15,909 bases of DNA from Hungateiclostridiaceae bacterium UBA3922 (GCA_002386045.1 DGEQ01000027.1:1-15909); one strand, 5' to 3'; shown: positions 8,154-15,859, counted from the stretch's first letter. The notes: generated by a model from the letters alone, not told the origin. Program-made: numbers and translations.

Positions 8154-8555
8154 GTGAACGCGTATGTAAACATAAGCAGGGAACTTCGAAGCTTATTCAG
8201 CACAAACAGGATTCTCAGGTACATATTCCCTCTGGACGTAATAATCATGTTCGCGAGCCTTATCCTGATATTCCTCAATAATACCGTTGGCGTCAATATC
8301 GGCGGGTTCCTCCGGGCGCTGACATACTGGACATTCATACTCGGGCTGCTGATGACATATGCAAGCCTGAAGGAACGCCCTTTATATATAGGCTTATTCG
8401 GATATGGGGCGATACACCTGATAAATTTTATGAAATCATTGTTCGGCGGCGGATATTTCAGTTGTCCCGGCTTTTTCGGGTTCGCCGTTTACGCCGGGCT
8501 GGGTTATCTCGTCCTGAGGAAGGTCCTCGCCGGCGCGGCAGCCAGGACAAGGTAA
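8154..8555 (+). CDS. Small four-helix membrane protein of unknown function
   Basis: I do not recognise this family. The 133-residue product has a short polar, basic N-terminus (SRELRSLFSTNRILR) and four hydrophobic segments at roughly 23-42, 52-71, 77-95 and 105-124, with a basic C-terminus, so it should sit in the cytoplasmic membrane with both ends inside. The start chosen is the GTG at 8154, because GGGGAG lies 9 nt upstream; an ATG 9 nt earlier (8145) touches that ribosome site directly and is less likely. It has its own strong promoter (8056-8084) and terminator (8637-8677) and is divergent from the GH94 gene. No catalytic motif or transporter signature is visible. Confidence 0.75.
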   Translation: MNAYVNISRELRSLFSTNRILRYIFPLDVIIMFASLILIFLNNTVGVNIGGFLRALTYWTFILGLLMTYASLKERPLYIGLFGYGAIHLINFMKSLFGGGYFSCPGFFGFAVYAGLGYLVLRKVLAGAAARTR

Positions 8556-8636
8556 AACCCGGTCAGCCGGGCAGCACAGGGTAAGACCCGCCCGGCCGGG
8601 CCGCGTCAACAGTTCATCCAAACAGATTTTTCCGTG

Positions 8637-8677
8637 AATGAGTTGAGCATGCCTGTAATTACTCAGCTCATTTTTTA
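8637..8677 (+). terminator. Rho-independent terminator of the small membrane protein gene
   Basis: An 11-bp stem (8637-8647 with 8662-8672, one G-U pair) with a 14-nt loop is followed by TTTTTATTTC on the plus strand. It lies about 80 nt beyond the stop at 8555. On the minus strand no T-run follows, so it does not serve metA well. Confidence 0.7.
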
Positions 8678-8753
8678 TTTCTTCTTTTTAAGAAGATGAT
8701 ATTTAAACATGAATACCTGAGCCATACGGCGGAAGAGCAGGGGTATGTGAACT

Positions 8754-9701
8754 TCAGGCATACATCTGCTTTTTCTTTTGGACCGGGTCCAGCTTGCTGA
8801 GGTCGAACGGCGTTTCCTGGTAGACATAGTAGTTGAGCCAGTTGGCAAACAGCAGGTTGGCATGCGCTCTCCATCCGACGACGGGCATTTTTTCAGGATC
8901 GTTATCCGGGAAGTAGTTGACCGGTATCTCCGGGTCCAGTCCCCTGCCCATGTCCCTGTCATACTCGTACTTCAGAGTAAGCTGGTCATACTCGGAGTGC
9001 CCGGTGACGAATATTTGCCTTCCGTTCAGGGCCAGGACGATGTAGACCCCCGCCTCGTCAGACTCGGCCAATATCTCGAGTTCACCGGACTTCTCTATGT
9101 CTTCCCTTCTCACTTCGGTGTAGCGCGAATGGGGCACGTAAAACACATCATCGAATCCGCGCAGCAACATCACGTTTTTCTTCGTCACCCTGTGGGCAAA
9201 CACGCCGGATAGCTTCTTCTCCAGCGGATACTTGGGGATGCCGTAATGGTGATACAGTCCCGCCTGGGCTCCCCAGCAGATGTGGAACGTTGAATAAACG
9301 TTATGCAGGCTCCACTCCATTATCTCCTTCAGTTCATCCCAGTAGTCAACCTCTTCAAAAGGCAACTGTTCCACCGGCGCGCCCGTTATGATAAGGCCGT
9401 CGAACTTCCTGTGCCTGATCTCGTCGAACGTGTTGTAAAACTTCAGGAGATGCTCCTGCGGCGTGTTCTTGGATGTGTGGGAAGCGGGATGCAGGAATGT
9501 CACATCCACCTGGAGCGGCGTGTTGCCTATGAGCCTGAGGAGCTGCGTCTCGGTTGCGATCTTCGTAGGCATGAGGTTGAGCACGCAGATATTCAGCGGC
9601 CTTATATCCTGGCTCTCGGCCCGCTGCTCCGTCATCACGAATATGTTCTCACTGGTAAGTATCTCAGTTGCCGGTAAGCTGTCCGGTATCCTTATCGGCA
9701 T
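8754..9701 (-). CDS. metA: Homoserine O-acetyltransferase, MetA family
   Basis: First committed step of methionine synthesis: acylation of the homoserine hydroxyl, in the cytoplasm. The 315-residue protein follows the MetA family end to end (MPIRIPDSLPA to ANWLNYYVYQ, with a short basic tail). The catalytic residues are in place: Cys142 in HICWGAQAG, His235 and Glu237 in VTGHSEYD. Residue 111 is Glu (GAPVEQLPFEEVDYW), which published work on Bacillus cereus MetA links to acetyl-CoA use, whereas E. coli has Gly there and uses succinyl-CoA; acetyl specificity is therefore my inference. The ATG at 9699-9701 has AAAGGTGG 7 nt upstream. It has its own promoter (9855-9883) and a leader of about 147 nt, and is separate from the sugar genes in role. 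Confidence 0.95.
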   Translation of the reverse strand: MPIRIPDSLPATEILTSENIFVMTEQRAESQDIRPLNICVLNLMPTKIATETQLLRLIGNTPLQVDVTFLHPASHTSKNTPQEHLLKFYNTFDEIRHRKFDGLIITGAPVEQLPFEEVDYWDELKEIMEWSLHNVYSTFHICWGAQAGLYHHYGIPKYPLEKKLSGVFAHRVTKKNVMLLRGFDDVFYVPHSRYTEVRREDIEKSGELEILAESDEAGVYIVLALNGRQIFVTGHSEYDQLTLKYEYDRDMGRGLDPEIPVNYFPDNDPEKMPVVGWRAHANLLFANWLNYYVYQETPFDLSKLDPVQKKKQMYA

Positions 9702-9848
9702 TCATTTTCCACCTTTCATTCGTTGGTTAGGTCCATGCTTCATCGGAATTGCTGCCTGAAACCACGGACTGGACCGTGGATACATATGCATCCGACAGAA
9801 TTTCGGCATTTGCAGCGTATATTCCGTCCGTCTTTTTTGGGATATATG
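9702..9848 (-). other. Structured 5' leader of metA
   Basis: About 147 nt lie between the predicted transcription start and the metA ATG. Hairpin CCACGG / CCGTGG (9774-9779 with 9762-9767) contains GGTCCA (9770-9775), which is also the perfect complement of TGGACC just before the ribosome site (9730-9735), so the two pairings compete. A short CCGA / TCGG hairpin lies nearer the 5' end. I do not find the conserved core of the SAM-I riboswitch or a T-box signature. A regulatory role is inference. Confidence 0.35.
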
Positions 9849-9854
9849 TTAAAT

Positions 9855-9883
9855 ATAATAGAATAAAGGTGAAAAATAATCAA
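9855..9883 (-). promoter_or_regulatory. metA promoter
   Basis: On the minus strand TTGATT (9878-9883), a spacer of exactly 17 nt and TATTAT (9855-9860) form a good sigma-A promoter in an AT-rich stretch. It starts about 32 nt beyond the stop of the upstream protease gene, for which I see no clear terminator, so some read-through into metA is possible. Confidence 0.65.
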
Positions 9884-9914
9884 TAGCTTCATCCACTTCG
9901 GCAGCCGCCGGCTG

Positions 9915-10727
9915 TCAGGGCTGCGATCCGGCCTCCGCGCGGAAAGCCCGGAACGCAAATACTGCAACAGCCGCCGTTGTGACCGCCAGGATCCCTTCCG
10001 TCAGGAATACGCTTGTTATCACTCCCTTGACATGAAGCACGGCAATCATGTCGATGCCGGCATGTATAAGTATGGCATAGATGAAATACTGCCATTTTTT
10101 ACCGGAAACAGCCTTGAGTACCAGGAGTGACAGGGCTACCTGCAGAACAAGGGCTATGAGCCTTTCTATCCCGGTCATAAGGAACATGTACGACGGCGTC
10201 TCCACCAGTTTCCTCAGGCTTTCATTCAGTTCCTCCAGTTCGGCCCCCGACAGTGTTTCGCCTATAGTTCCGAACAAGCCTGAGTTAAGCATGTAAGAAG
10301 CCAGAAGGTTGTTCATGGATAAAAGTCCGCCGACGATCAATGATTCGATACCGCCATGCCCCAGCCCGTACGATATCCCGGTATCGATGCTCTCGTTTTC
10401 GGTCACCCCGATCATGAACCTGAACCCGATCAGCCTGGCCGTCTCCTCGAAGATACCGGCCGCAAACCCGGCATACAGCATATACAGCCAGGTATTCCGG
10501 TACAAAGCGGACGAGGTGGGATCAGCCCCCATGACCAGCCGGTGCAGCAGGCCTTCAAGTATACCTGCAAACGCAATGAACAGAAGTATACCCAGCATCA
10601 GTGCTTTCCAGTTCATCCTTTTCCTGACCCCAAGGACAATGACCGCGACGATGGGGACAAATACGGACAATACTCCCGATATCGCCATACATGCGATAGT
10701 AAGTGAACTCACATTGCCGATATCCAT
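9915..10727 (-). CDS. YhfC-family intramembrane metalloprotease
   Basis: Polytopic membrane protein of 270 residues related to the YhfC/PrsW-like CPBP-type glutamic or metallo-peptidases. Motifs in membrane-embedded helices are kept: EETAR (94-98), GLGHGGIE (121-128), GIERL (186-190) and HAGID (222-226), which supply the Glu and His residues expected at the active site. About eight hydrophobic segments are visible, with a polar loop near 155-178. The start is the ATG at 10725-10727, with GGAGG 7 nt upstream; an ATG 6 nt earlier is only 1 nt from that site. Substrate unknown; some YhfC relatives sit near stress or bacteriocin genes, but nothing of the kind is here. Divergent from the GH3 gene. 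Confidence 0.85.
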   Translation of the reverse strand: MDIGNVSSLTIACMAISGVLSVFVPIVAVIVLGVRKRMNWKALMLGILLFIAFAGILEGLLHRLVMGADPTSSALYRNTWLYMLYAGFAAGIFEETARLIGFRFMIGVTENESIDTGISYGLGHGGIESLIVGGLLSMNNLLASYMLNSGLFGTIGETLSGAELEELNESLRKLVETPSYMFLMTGIERLIALVLQVALSLLVLKAVSGKKWQYFIYAILIHAGIDMIAVLHVKGVITSVFLTEGILAVTTAAVAVFAFRAFRAEAGSQP

Positions 10728-10800
10728 AAACATACCTCCAGACTGATTTGGCCCAGGCAGCCTTTACGCAAAAAATGAGCAATGGTCAGCAAGTTTTGAT

Positions 10801-10829
10801 TTGATTTATTGCCTGAAAAAAGTTAGTAT
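10801..10829 (+). promoter_or_regulatory. Candidate promoter of the GH3 gene
   Basis: TTGATT (10801-10806), a 17-nt spacer and TAGTAT (10824-10829) precede the GH3 gene, giving a predicted leader of about 76 nt. Eight of twelve consensus positions match. No clear operator palindrome is seen nearby. Confidence 0.4.
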
Positions 10830-10911
10830 CGAATTAAGTATATATGTTAATCCGGGCAAATGGAAGAAAAAAAAGCGAATAAGAGCAAAAAAGCAAAGGA
10901 GGCTATCTGAT

Positions 10912-13086
10912 ATGGAAACCAAACCTGCTTATCTCGACGAAAGCCTGAGCTTCGAAGAGCGGGCGAAGGACCTCGTATCCCGCATGACTCTCGAGGAAAA
11001 AGTGACACAGATGCTGCACGGTTCACCCGCCATCCCGAGGCTGGGGATACCGGCCTACAACTGGTGGAACGAAGCACTCCACGGAGTGGCGAGAGCGGGC
11101 GTGGCCACCGTGTTCCCACAGGCAATAGGAATGGCAGCCACCTTTGACGAGGATCTTATCTACAAAACCGCGGACATCATATCCACCGAAGGAAGGGCAA
11201 AGTACCACGAGAGTTCCCGCAAGGGCGACCGCGACATCTATAAGGGCCTTACCTTCTGGTCGCCCAACATCAACATATTCAGGGACCCCAGGTGGGGACG
11301 CGGCCATGAGACCTACGGCGAAGACCCCTACCTCACCGCGAGGCTTGGAGTGGCTTTTGTAAAGGGTATCCAGGGCAACGACAAAAAGTACCTGAAAGCA
11401 GCCGCCTGCGCCAAGCACTATGCCGTCCACAGCGGCCCTGAAAGCGAGAGGCACAGCTTCAATGCGGTGGTGTCGAAGAAGGACCTGCGCGAGACATATC
11501 TCCCGGCTTTTAAGGCATTGGTGAAAGAAGCAGGAGTCGAATCCGTCATGGGCGCATACAACAGGACCAACGGCGAGCCGTGCTGCGGCAGCAAGACGCT
11601 GCTCACCGACATACTCCGCAACGAATGGGGATTCAAGGGCCATGTGACATCCGACTGCTGGGCGATCAAGGATTTCCATGAAGGCCATATGGTCACGAAG
11701 ACAGCCCCCGAATCAGTCGCGATGGCTTTGAAGAACGGATGCGACTTAAATTGCGGCAACCTCTATGTGAACCTGCTGATAGCCCACAAGGAAGGCCTTG
11801 TCACCGAGGAAGACATCGACCGGGCCGTAACAAGGCTGTTCGTGACACGCATGAAACTCGGCATGTTCGACGATCCGAAAAAAGTGCCGTATACCGACAT
11901 ACCTTACGAAGTCGTAAGCTGCAGGGAACACAGCGACTTCTCCGTGGAAGTGGCGAAGAAGTCCCTGGTATTGCTGAAAAACGAGGGCAACCTCCTGCCG
12001 CTGGACAAGAAGAAACTGAAGTCCATTGCCGTCATAGGTCCAAACGCAGACAGCAGGGATGCCCTGGTCGGCAACTATAACGGCACGCCGGACAATTACG
12101 TGACCGTGCTCGAAGGTATCAGGAAAGCGGTGGGCGACGATGTGAGGATCTACTACTCCGAAGGCTGCCACCTGTTCAGAGACAGGAGCCAGGGCCTCGC
12201 AGCGCCACGCGACAGGTTCGCGGAAGCGCTTGCCTGCGCCGAAAGGGCCGATGTCGTTATCGTGTGTCTCGGCCTTGACGCGACCCTCGAAGGCGAAGAG
12301 GGAGATACCGGCAACGAATTCGCCAGCGGCGACAAGCCGGACCTCAACCTCCCCGGCCTGCAGCAGGAACTGCTTGAAAAAGTATATGCCACAGGAAAGC
12401 CGATCGTCCTGGTACTCCTGTCAGGCAGCGCCCTGGCTGTCACATGGGCTGACGAGCACATACCGGCGATAGTCCAGGCATGGTACCCGGGCGGCCGCGG
12501 CGGCGAAGCTGTCGCAGCGCTGCTGTTCGGCGAGTACAGCCCTTCAGGCAGGCTGCCTGTGACCTTCTACAGGACCACCGAGGAACTGCCGGATTTCCGC
12601 GACTACTCGATGAAGAACAGGACATACAGGTACATGGAAAACGAAGCCCTGTACCCGTTCGGGTATGGCCTGAGCTATACCAAATTCGAGTACAGCCCAA
12701 TAAAAGCTGAAAAGACGGTCATAAATGCCGGTGAAGGATTCACCTGCAGCATCAGGGTCAAAAACATTGGCTCAATGGCTTCTGAGGAGACCGTCCAGCT
12801 TTACCTCAAGGACGTCGAGGCCAGCGTGGAAGTGCCGAAGTGGTCTCTCAACGGTATCAGGAAGGTATTCCTCGAGCCCGGCTGCGAGACTGAAGTGACC
12901 TTCACGCTGACGCCCAGGCAGATGGCCCTCATCGACAACGAAGGCAGGGCGATCCTTGAGCCCGGCACCTTCGAGGTGTACATCGGCGGCAGCCAGCCGG
13001 ACGCAAGAAGCATCAAGCTGACAGGCACACCAGTGCAGAAGATCTCCTTCGAGGTCACCGGCGGACCGATGGAACTGGAATATTGA
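10912..13086 (+). CDS. GH3 beta-glycosidase (beta-glucosidase or beta-xylosidase)
   Basis: Retaining exo-glycosidase of 724 residues with the three-part GH3 build: TIM barrel (about 20-330), alpha/beta sandwich (about 350-560) and a C-terminal fibronectin III-like domain (about 600-695). Seen in the barrel: WWNEALHG (51-58), RDPRWGRGHETYGEDPYL (124-141), CAKHYAVHSGPE (166-177) and the nucleophile Asp248 in HVTSDCWAI. The acid/base should lie in the Glu-rich loop TLEGEEGDTG (458-467) of the second domain. The HSGPE form of the substrate loop and the overall layout resemble the subgroup annotated as beta-xylosidase, but many of these are beta-glucosidases, so specificity stays open. No signal peptide, hence cytoplasmic. 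The ATG at 10912 follows AAAGGAGG at 9 nt; upstream in-frame codons are lysine-rich leader DNA. A strong terminator follows. With the GH31 and GH94 genes it fits xyloglucan or xylo/cello-oligosaccharide use. Confidence 0.92.
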   Translation: METKPAYLDESLSFEERAKDLVSRMTLEEKVTQMLHGSPAIPRLGIPAYNWWNEALHGVARAGVATVFPQAIGMAATFDEDLIYKTADIISTEGRAKYHESSRKGDRDIYKGLTFWSPNINIFRDPRWGRGHETYGEDPYLTARLGVAFVKGIQGNDKKYLKAAACAKHYAVHSGPESERHSFNAVVSKKDLRETYLPAFKALVKEAGVESVMGAYNRTNGEPCCGSKTLLTDILRNEWGFKGHVTSDCWAIKDFHEGHMVTKTAPESVAMALKNGCDLNCGNLYVNLLIAHKEGLVTEEDIDRAVTRLFVTRMKLGMFDDPKKVPYTDIPYEVVSCREHSDFSVEVAKKSLVLLKNEGNLLPLDKKKLKSIAVIGPNADSRDALVGNYNGTPDNYVTVLEGIRKAVGDDVRIYYSEGCHLFRDRSQGLAAPRDRFAEALACAERADVVIVCLGLDATLEGEEGDTGNEFASGDKPDLNLPGLQQELLEKVYATGKPIVLVLLSGSALAVTWADEHIPAIVQAWYPGGRGGEAVAALLFGEYSPSGRLPVTFYRTTEELPDFRDYSMKNRTYRYMENEALYPFGYGLSYTKFEYSPIKAEKTVINAGEGFTCSIRVKNIGSMASEETVQLYLKDVEASVEVPKWSLNGIRKVFLEPGCETEVTFTLTPRQMALIDNEGRAILEPGTFEVYIGGSQPDARSIKLTGTPVQKISFEVTGGPMELEY

Positions 13087-13144
13087 TAAGTACCAAATGA
13101 TCCGGTGGAAAATGCATATCGTGATCTGATCCGAAAACCGGCAG

Positions 13145-13202
13145 GGCGGCAGGCATGCGTTGGGAGTGCATCGTACCCGACTGCATACCTGCCGCCTTTT
13201 TT
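13145..13202 (+). terminator. Strong rho-independent terminator of the GH3 gene
   Basis: A 14-bp stem (13145-13158 with 13183-13196, one C-A mismatch) is followed directly by TTTTTT (13197-13202). The loop holds a second stem, GTTGGG with CCCGAC. It ends 58 nt after the GH3 stop begins its tail and only 23 bp before the fold-back element. Confidence 0.9.
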
Positions 13203-13225
13203 CGCATTCATTATGGATCATGATG

Positions 13226-13562
13226 CGAAACAGGGGTGACGGCCAGTCAAATACCAGGGCCGGCGTATAGGTAAGGCCGGATGGTGGCTGGTCGGGCATT
13301 GCTGGGTGCAAGTGTTACATATGCGGCAGGGCCATGCAGCTCGAATGAGGCATCAGGAACCACAACCGGCAGCACGGACGCTGCCGGCGCTGGTCCTGAG
13401 CCACGGACGGCGAGTGACCTGCGCCCTCATTGGAGCAAATGGGCCTGCACGCAGATGTTCACGAAGCAACCCCAATGCAGACCGGTCACCATTCGGCCTC
13501 ATTTACTGATACCTGGTACTTGTAGTCCATCATTGTCTTGACTGGCCGTCGCCCCTGTTTCG
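13226..13562 (+). ncRNA. 337-nt fold-back element: candidate structured RNA or non-coding mobile element
   Basis: The two ends are inverted copies (13226-13250 with 13538-13562, 24 of 25 identical, the exception a G-U pair). Inside, paired blocks follow in strict nested order: 13252-13258/13512-13518, 13275-13293/13480-13498 (19 bp, three G-U), 13296-13301/13473-13478, 13304-13307/13469-13472, 13317-13325/13450-13458 (one mismatch), 13326-13335/13439-13448 (one mismatch), 13344-13350/13425-13431, 13353-13362/13391-13399 (one bulge) and the tip 13366-13373/13380-13387 with loop ACGGAC. All four mismatches in the two longest arms are G-U only when read on the plus strand. No convincing protein is encoded; short open frames cross the arms. 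No target-site duplication, obvious promoter or T-run is seen. It lies between the GH3 terminator and the second araC-type gene. Confidence 0.6.
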
Positions 13563-13604
13563 ACTGTACTCAGATCCAATACAGGCCGGCTGGATCCCGA
13601 CTCA

Positions 13605-13633
13605 TTGCGAACACCACGGGTATCTGCTAATAT
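13605..13633 (+). promoter_or_regulatory. Weak candidate promoter of the second araC-type gene
   Basis: TTGCGA (13605-13610), 17 nt, TAATAT (13628-13633). Eight of twelve positions match, but the transcript would start almost at the ribosome site, leaving a leader of about 11 nt, so this is tentative. Confidence 0.3.
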
Positions 13634-13650
13634 GATATCGAGGTGCTCTT

Positions 13651-14505
13651 ATGAAACTCGAAGGCCTGCACGAAAAGGAAATATTCACCGGTCCCTATCC
13701 CTTCCGCCTGGTGGAAAACACTGCAGACGGGTTCCGGTACCCGATGCACTGGCACAATGCGGCCGAGTTGGTCTACAACGCCGCAGGCACCTGCTGCATC
13801 AGTGCCGCAGGATCCGAATACTCGCTGGGAAGCGGCGAACTGTTGCTTATACCCGCGGGAGAGATACACGAGATAATCTCGTGCAGCAAAAACGGGAAAA
13901 GGTACTTCATCCAGTTCGACATATCGTCGCTTGACGGTTTCGGCGGCATCAACGACGTCAGGCCTTTCATGGATAAAATCATAAAAATAGGCGCCGGCTA
14001 CAGTCCGCAGCTGAGAGCTTCAGTCGAAAAGTGTGTTGCAGACCTCATCAGCGAGTACGAAAAGAAGGACTACGCATATGCATTATCTATCAACGCCAGG
14101 ATATTCGACATCGTAGTGCTGATATCGAGGAGCCAGGCCGGATCTCTCCCGGAGGCCGGAAATGCCCGGAGCAGGACAGTAACCGGACTGAAGCAGATCA
14201 ACAGGGCATTCGAATACATAGAGAAGAATTATCCCCTGCAAATCACGCTCAAGGACATCTCGCAGGCGGCAGGATTCAGCGAATACTACTTTTCAAGGCT
14301 CTTCAAGGAATATACCGGTCAGAGCTTCCTGAACTACCTGAATGCATACAGGGTGAAACAGGCGGCAAAGCTGCTGAAATCCACGGAAAAGACGATACTG
14401 GAGATCGCCCTGGATACCGGTTTCAACAGCGTGACCACGTTCAACAGGATATTCAGGAAAATAAAAGGCTGCTCCCCCTCTTACTATCGAAAGGCCGGTA
14501 TGTGA
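13651..14505 (+). CDS. AraC-family transcriptional regulator with cupin sensor domain
   Basis: A 284-residue regulator of the same build as the one at 4641 but clearly a different protein. The N-terminal cupin (about 10-110) shows PMHWHNAAELVY (His33, His35, Glu39) and IPAGEIHEI (His73). The C-terminal double HTH (about 185-280) has ITLKDISQAAGFSEYYFSRLF and ILEIALDTGFNSVTTFNRIF, ending in GCSPSYYRK. The ATG at 13651 has GAGGTG 5 nt upstream. It follows the fold-back element and faces the MFS transporter gene tail to tail. Control of the neighbouring GH3 or transporter gene by a sugar ligand is inferred from position only. Confidence 0.9.
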   Translation: MKLEGLHEKEIFTGPYPFRLVENTADGFRYPMHWHNAAELVYNAAGTCCISAAGSEYSLGSGELLLIPAGEIHEIISCSKNGKRYFIQFDISSLDGFGGINDVRPFMDKIIKIGAGYSPQLRASVEKCVADLISEYEKKDYAYALSINARIFDIVVLISRSQAGSLPEAGNARSRTVTGLKQINRAFEYIEKNYPLQITLKDISQAAGFSEYYFSRLFKEYTGQSFLNYLNAYRVKQAAKLLKSTEKTILEIALDTGFNSVTTFNRIFRKIKGCSPSYYRKAGM

Positions 14506-14700
14506 CAGGAGCTTTGCACCATTCTCCTCGATCTTCACAAAATTGTAATATTCCTGTTAAGTAAAATTTACCGTATTGTAACCAAATGCCGCGGCAGTTG
14601 TGGGATACTATTAATGGCGGATATTGTGTCTGTTGGGAGGACTCCGTTAAAAGCTGTATTTGCTTCCTCCTCGGGTACAGGCAACAAAGCAGATACAGTG

Positions 14701-14733
14701 AAGGGGAAGGCCTGTTTGGATGGCTTTCCCCTT
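14701..14733. terminator. Hairpin between convergent araC-type and MFS genes
   Basis: A 12-bp stem AAGGGGAAGGCC / GGCTTTCCCCTT (14701-14712 with 14722-14733, one G-U pair) with a 9-nt loop. The right arm overlaps the MFS stop codon. T-runs are poor on both strands (plus: ATTCATT), so termination is plausible but not strong. The rest of 14506-14700 shows no gene. Confidence 0.45.
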
Positions 14734-15859
14734 ATTCATTCGCATTTTTGCAAATCTCCCCGCGCCCTATCCTTTTCTGCAGCAGTTCCGATGCGATCAG
14801 CATAACCAGCACACATGCCAGGATGTAATACGGGAACAGCCTTATCCCGATAAACGCTGCAAGCTGGCCGAACAGGGGCGCCGATACAGTACCTCCGATA
14901 TATGCCACCGCCATCTCAAGCCCTACGATGGCCTGTGACACGTCCCTGCCGAACCTGTTCGGAGTTTCGTGGAGCATTGCAGGAAAAACGGGAGCAGTGC
15001 CAAGGCCGATCATTACGATGCCGATGACGGAAAAAACGGCAGGCAGCGGCAGGATGATCAGCAAGGCTCCTGCCACGCACGTGAGCTGGCCCCACCTTAT
15101 CAGCAGCGGGCTTTTTACCTTCATCGATATGAACCCTGATATGAGCCTTCCTACAGTGATCCCGCCGTAAAAGCACGAAGCGACTGTTGCCGCGTCGGCA
15201 GCGGAAAACCCGTGGTACAGTGAAAGGTAGCTGCTGCACCACAGTCCCGTGGTGGATTCGGTGGCGCTGAAGAATATGAAGCCCAGCATCGCAAGCCCGG
15301 CATTAGGAAGCCTCAGCGCCTCCCGGTTCGTTATGTATACGGTTTTGCCGTCGTCGGCGGGACTGCTGCTGTCAGCACCATTTTCCCACAGTCCCAGCGT
15401 GGCAAAAAGCACGGCCACGAGAACGGCCTGTATGATGGAAATAGTGAGATATCCATATCGCCATCCGTTTTGTGCCGCAATATGATAAGCCATTATCATC
15501 GGACCGACGGTGGCGCCTATCCCCCAGAAACTGTGGAGCCAGTTCATATGGCTCGATTCGTAGTGAAGAGCTACGTAGTTGTTCAGTCCCGCATCGATGC
15601 TTCCCGCCCCAAGCCCAAGCGGAACGGCCATAAGGAACAGGAACCACACCGACGGGGCATACGCAAAACCAAGCAAAGCGACTGCTGTCATTGCGACGCT
15701 GACAACAGTCACCTTCCCCGTTTTGAACCTGGTAATGATCCTGTTAGAGAATAAGCTTGATATTATCGTGCATACACTGATCGTCATGGCGAGCCAGCCG
15801 GCTGTCGGCACAGGCGCACCAAGCTCCGCCCTTATCGCAGGCCAGGCGGTCCCGAGAAG
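14732..15859 (-). CDS. MFS transporter, 5' end missing at contig edge
   Basis: Major facilitator superfamily secondary transporter; 375 residues are visible, nearly the whole usual 390-420. Hydrophobic helices run throughout, with a polar central loop near 175-190 separating two six-helix halves. The conserved SNRIITRFKTGKV loop after helix 2 and GLGAGSIDAGLNNYVALHY with MNWLHSFWGIGATVGP are seen in fucose-permease-like and related sugar MFS proteins. The N-terminal first helix is lost: the frame runs into adapter sequence at 15860, so the apparent start MYKRQ is an artefact and the true coding sequence visible begins with LLGTAWPAI. Sugar uptake is suggested by neighbours, but the substrate cannot be read from the sequence. 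Confidence 0.88.
   Translation of the reverse strand, partial: LLGTAWPAIRAELGAPVPTAGWLAMTISVCTIISSLFSNRIITRFKTGKVTVVSVAMTAVALLGFAYAPSVWFLFLMAVPLGLGAGSIDAGLNNYVALHYESSHMNWLHSFWGIGATVGPMIMAYHIAAQNGWRYGYLTISIIQAVLVAVLFATLGLWENGADSSSPADDGKTVYITNREALRLPNAGLAMLGFIFFSATESTTGLWCSSYLSLYHGFSAADAATVASCFYGGITVGRLISGFISMKVKSPLLIRWGQLTCVAGALLIILPLPAVFSVIGIVMIGLGTAPVFPAMLHETPNRFGRDVSQAIVGLEMAVAYIGGTVSAPLFGQLAAFIGIRLFPYYILACVLVMLIASELLQKRIGRGEICKNANE

Noticed and set aside
6466..8157. Two long plus-strand open frames (313 and 243 codons) opposite the GH94 gene
   Set aside because: They are antisense to conserved GH94 motifs, have proline/valine/arginine-rich shadow composition and no ribosome site.
13281..13541. 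Short plus-strand frames (86 and 67 codons) inside the fold-back element
   Set aside because: They lie across the pairing arms, show no domain and their composition follows the inverted-repeat structure rather than a protein.
13226..13562. Fold-back element as a classical insertion sequence or MITE with target-site duplication
   Set aside because: The ends are inverted repeats, but I find no matching direct repeat in the flanks and no transposase in the window, so a mobile origin remains only one hypothesis.
14614..14805. 63-codon plus-strand frame between the second araC-type gene and the MFS gene
   Set aside because: No family resemblance; it crosses the 14701-14733 hairpin and overlaps the end of the MFS gene antisense.
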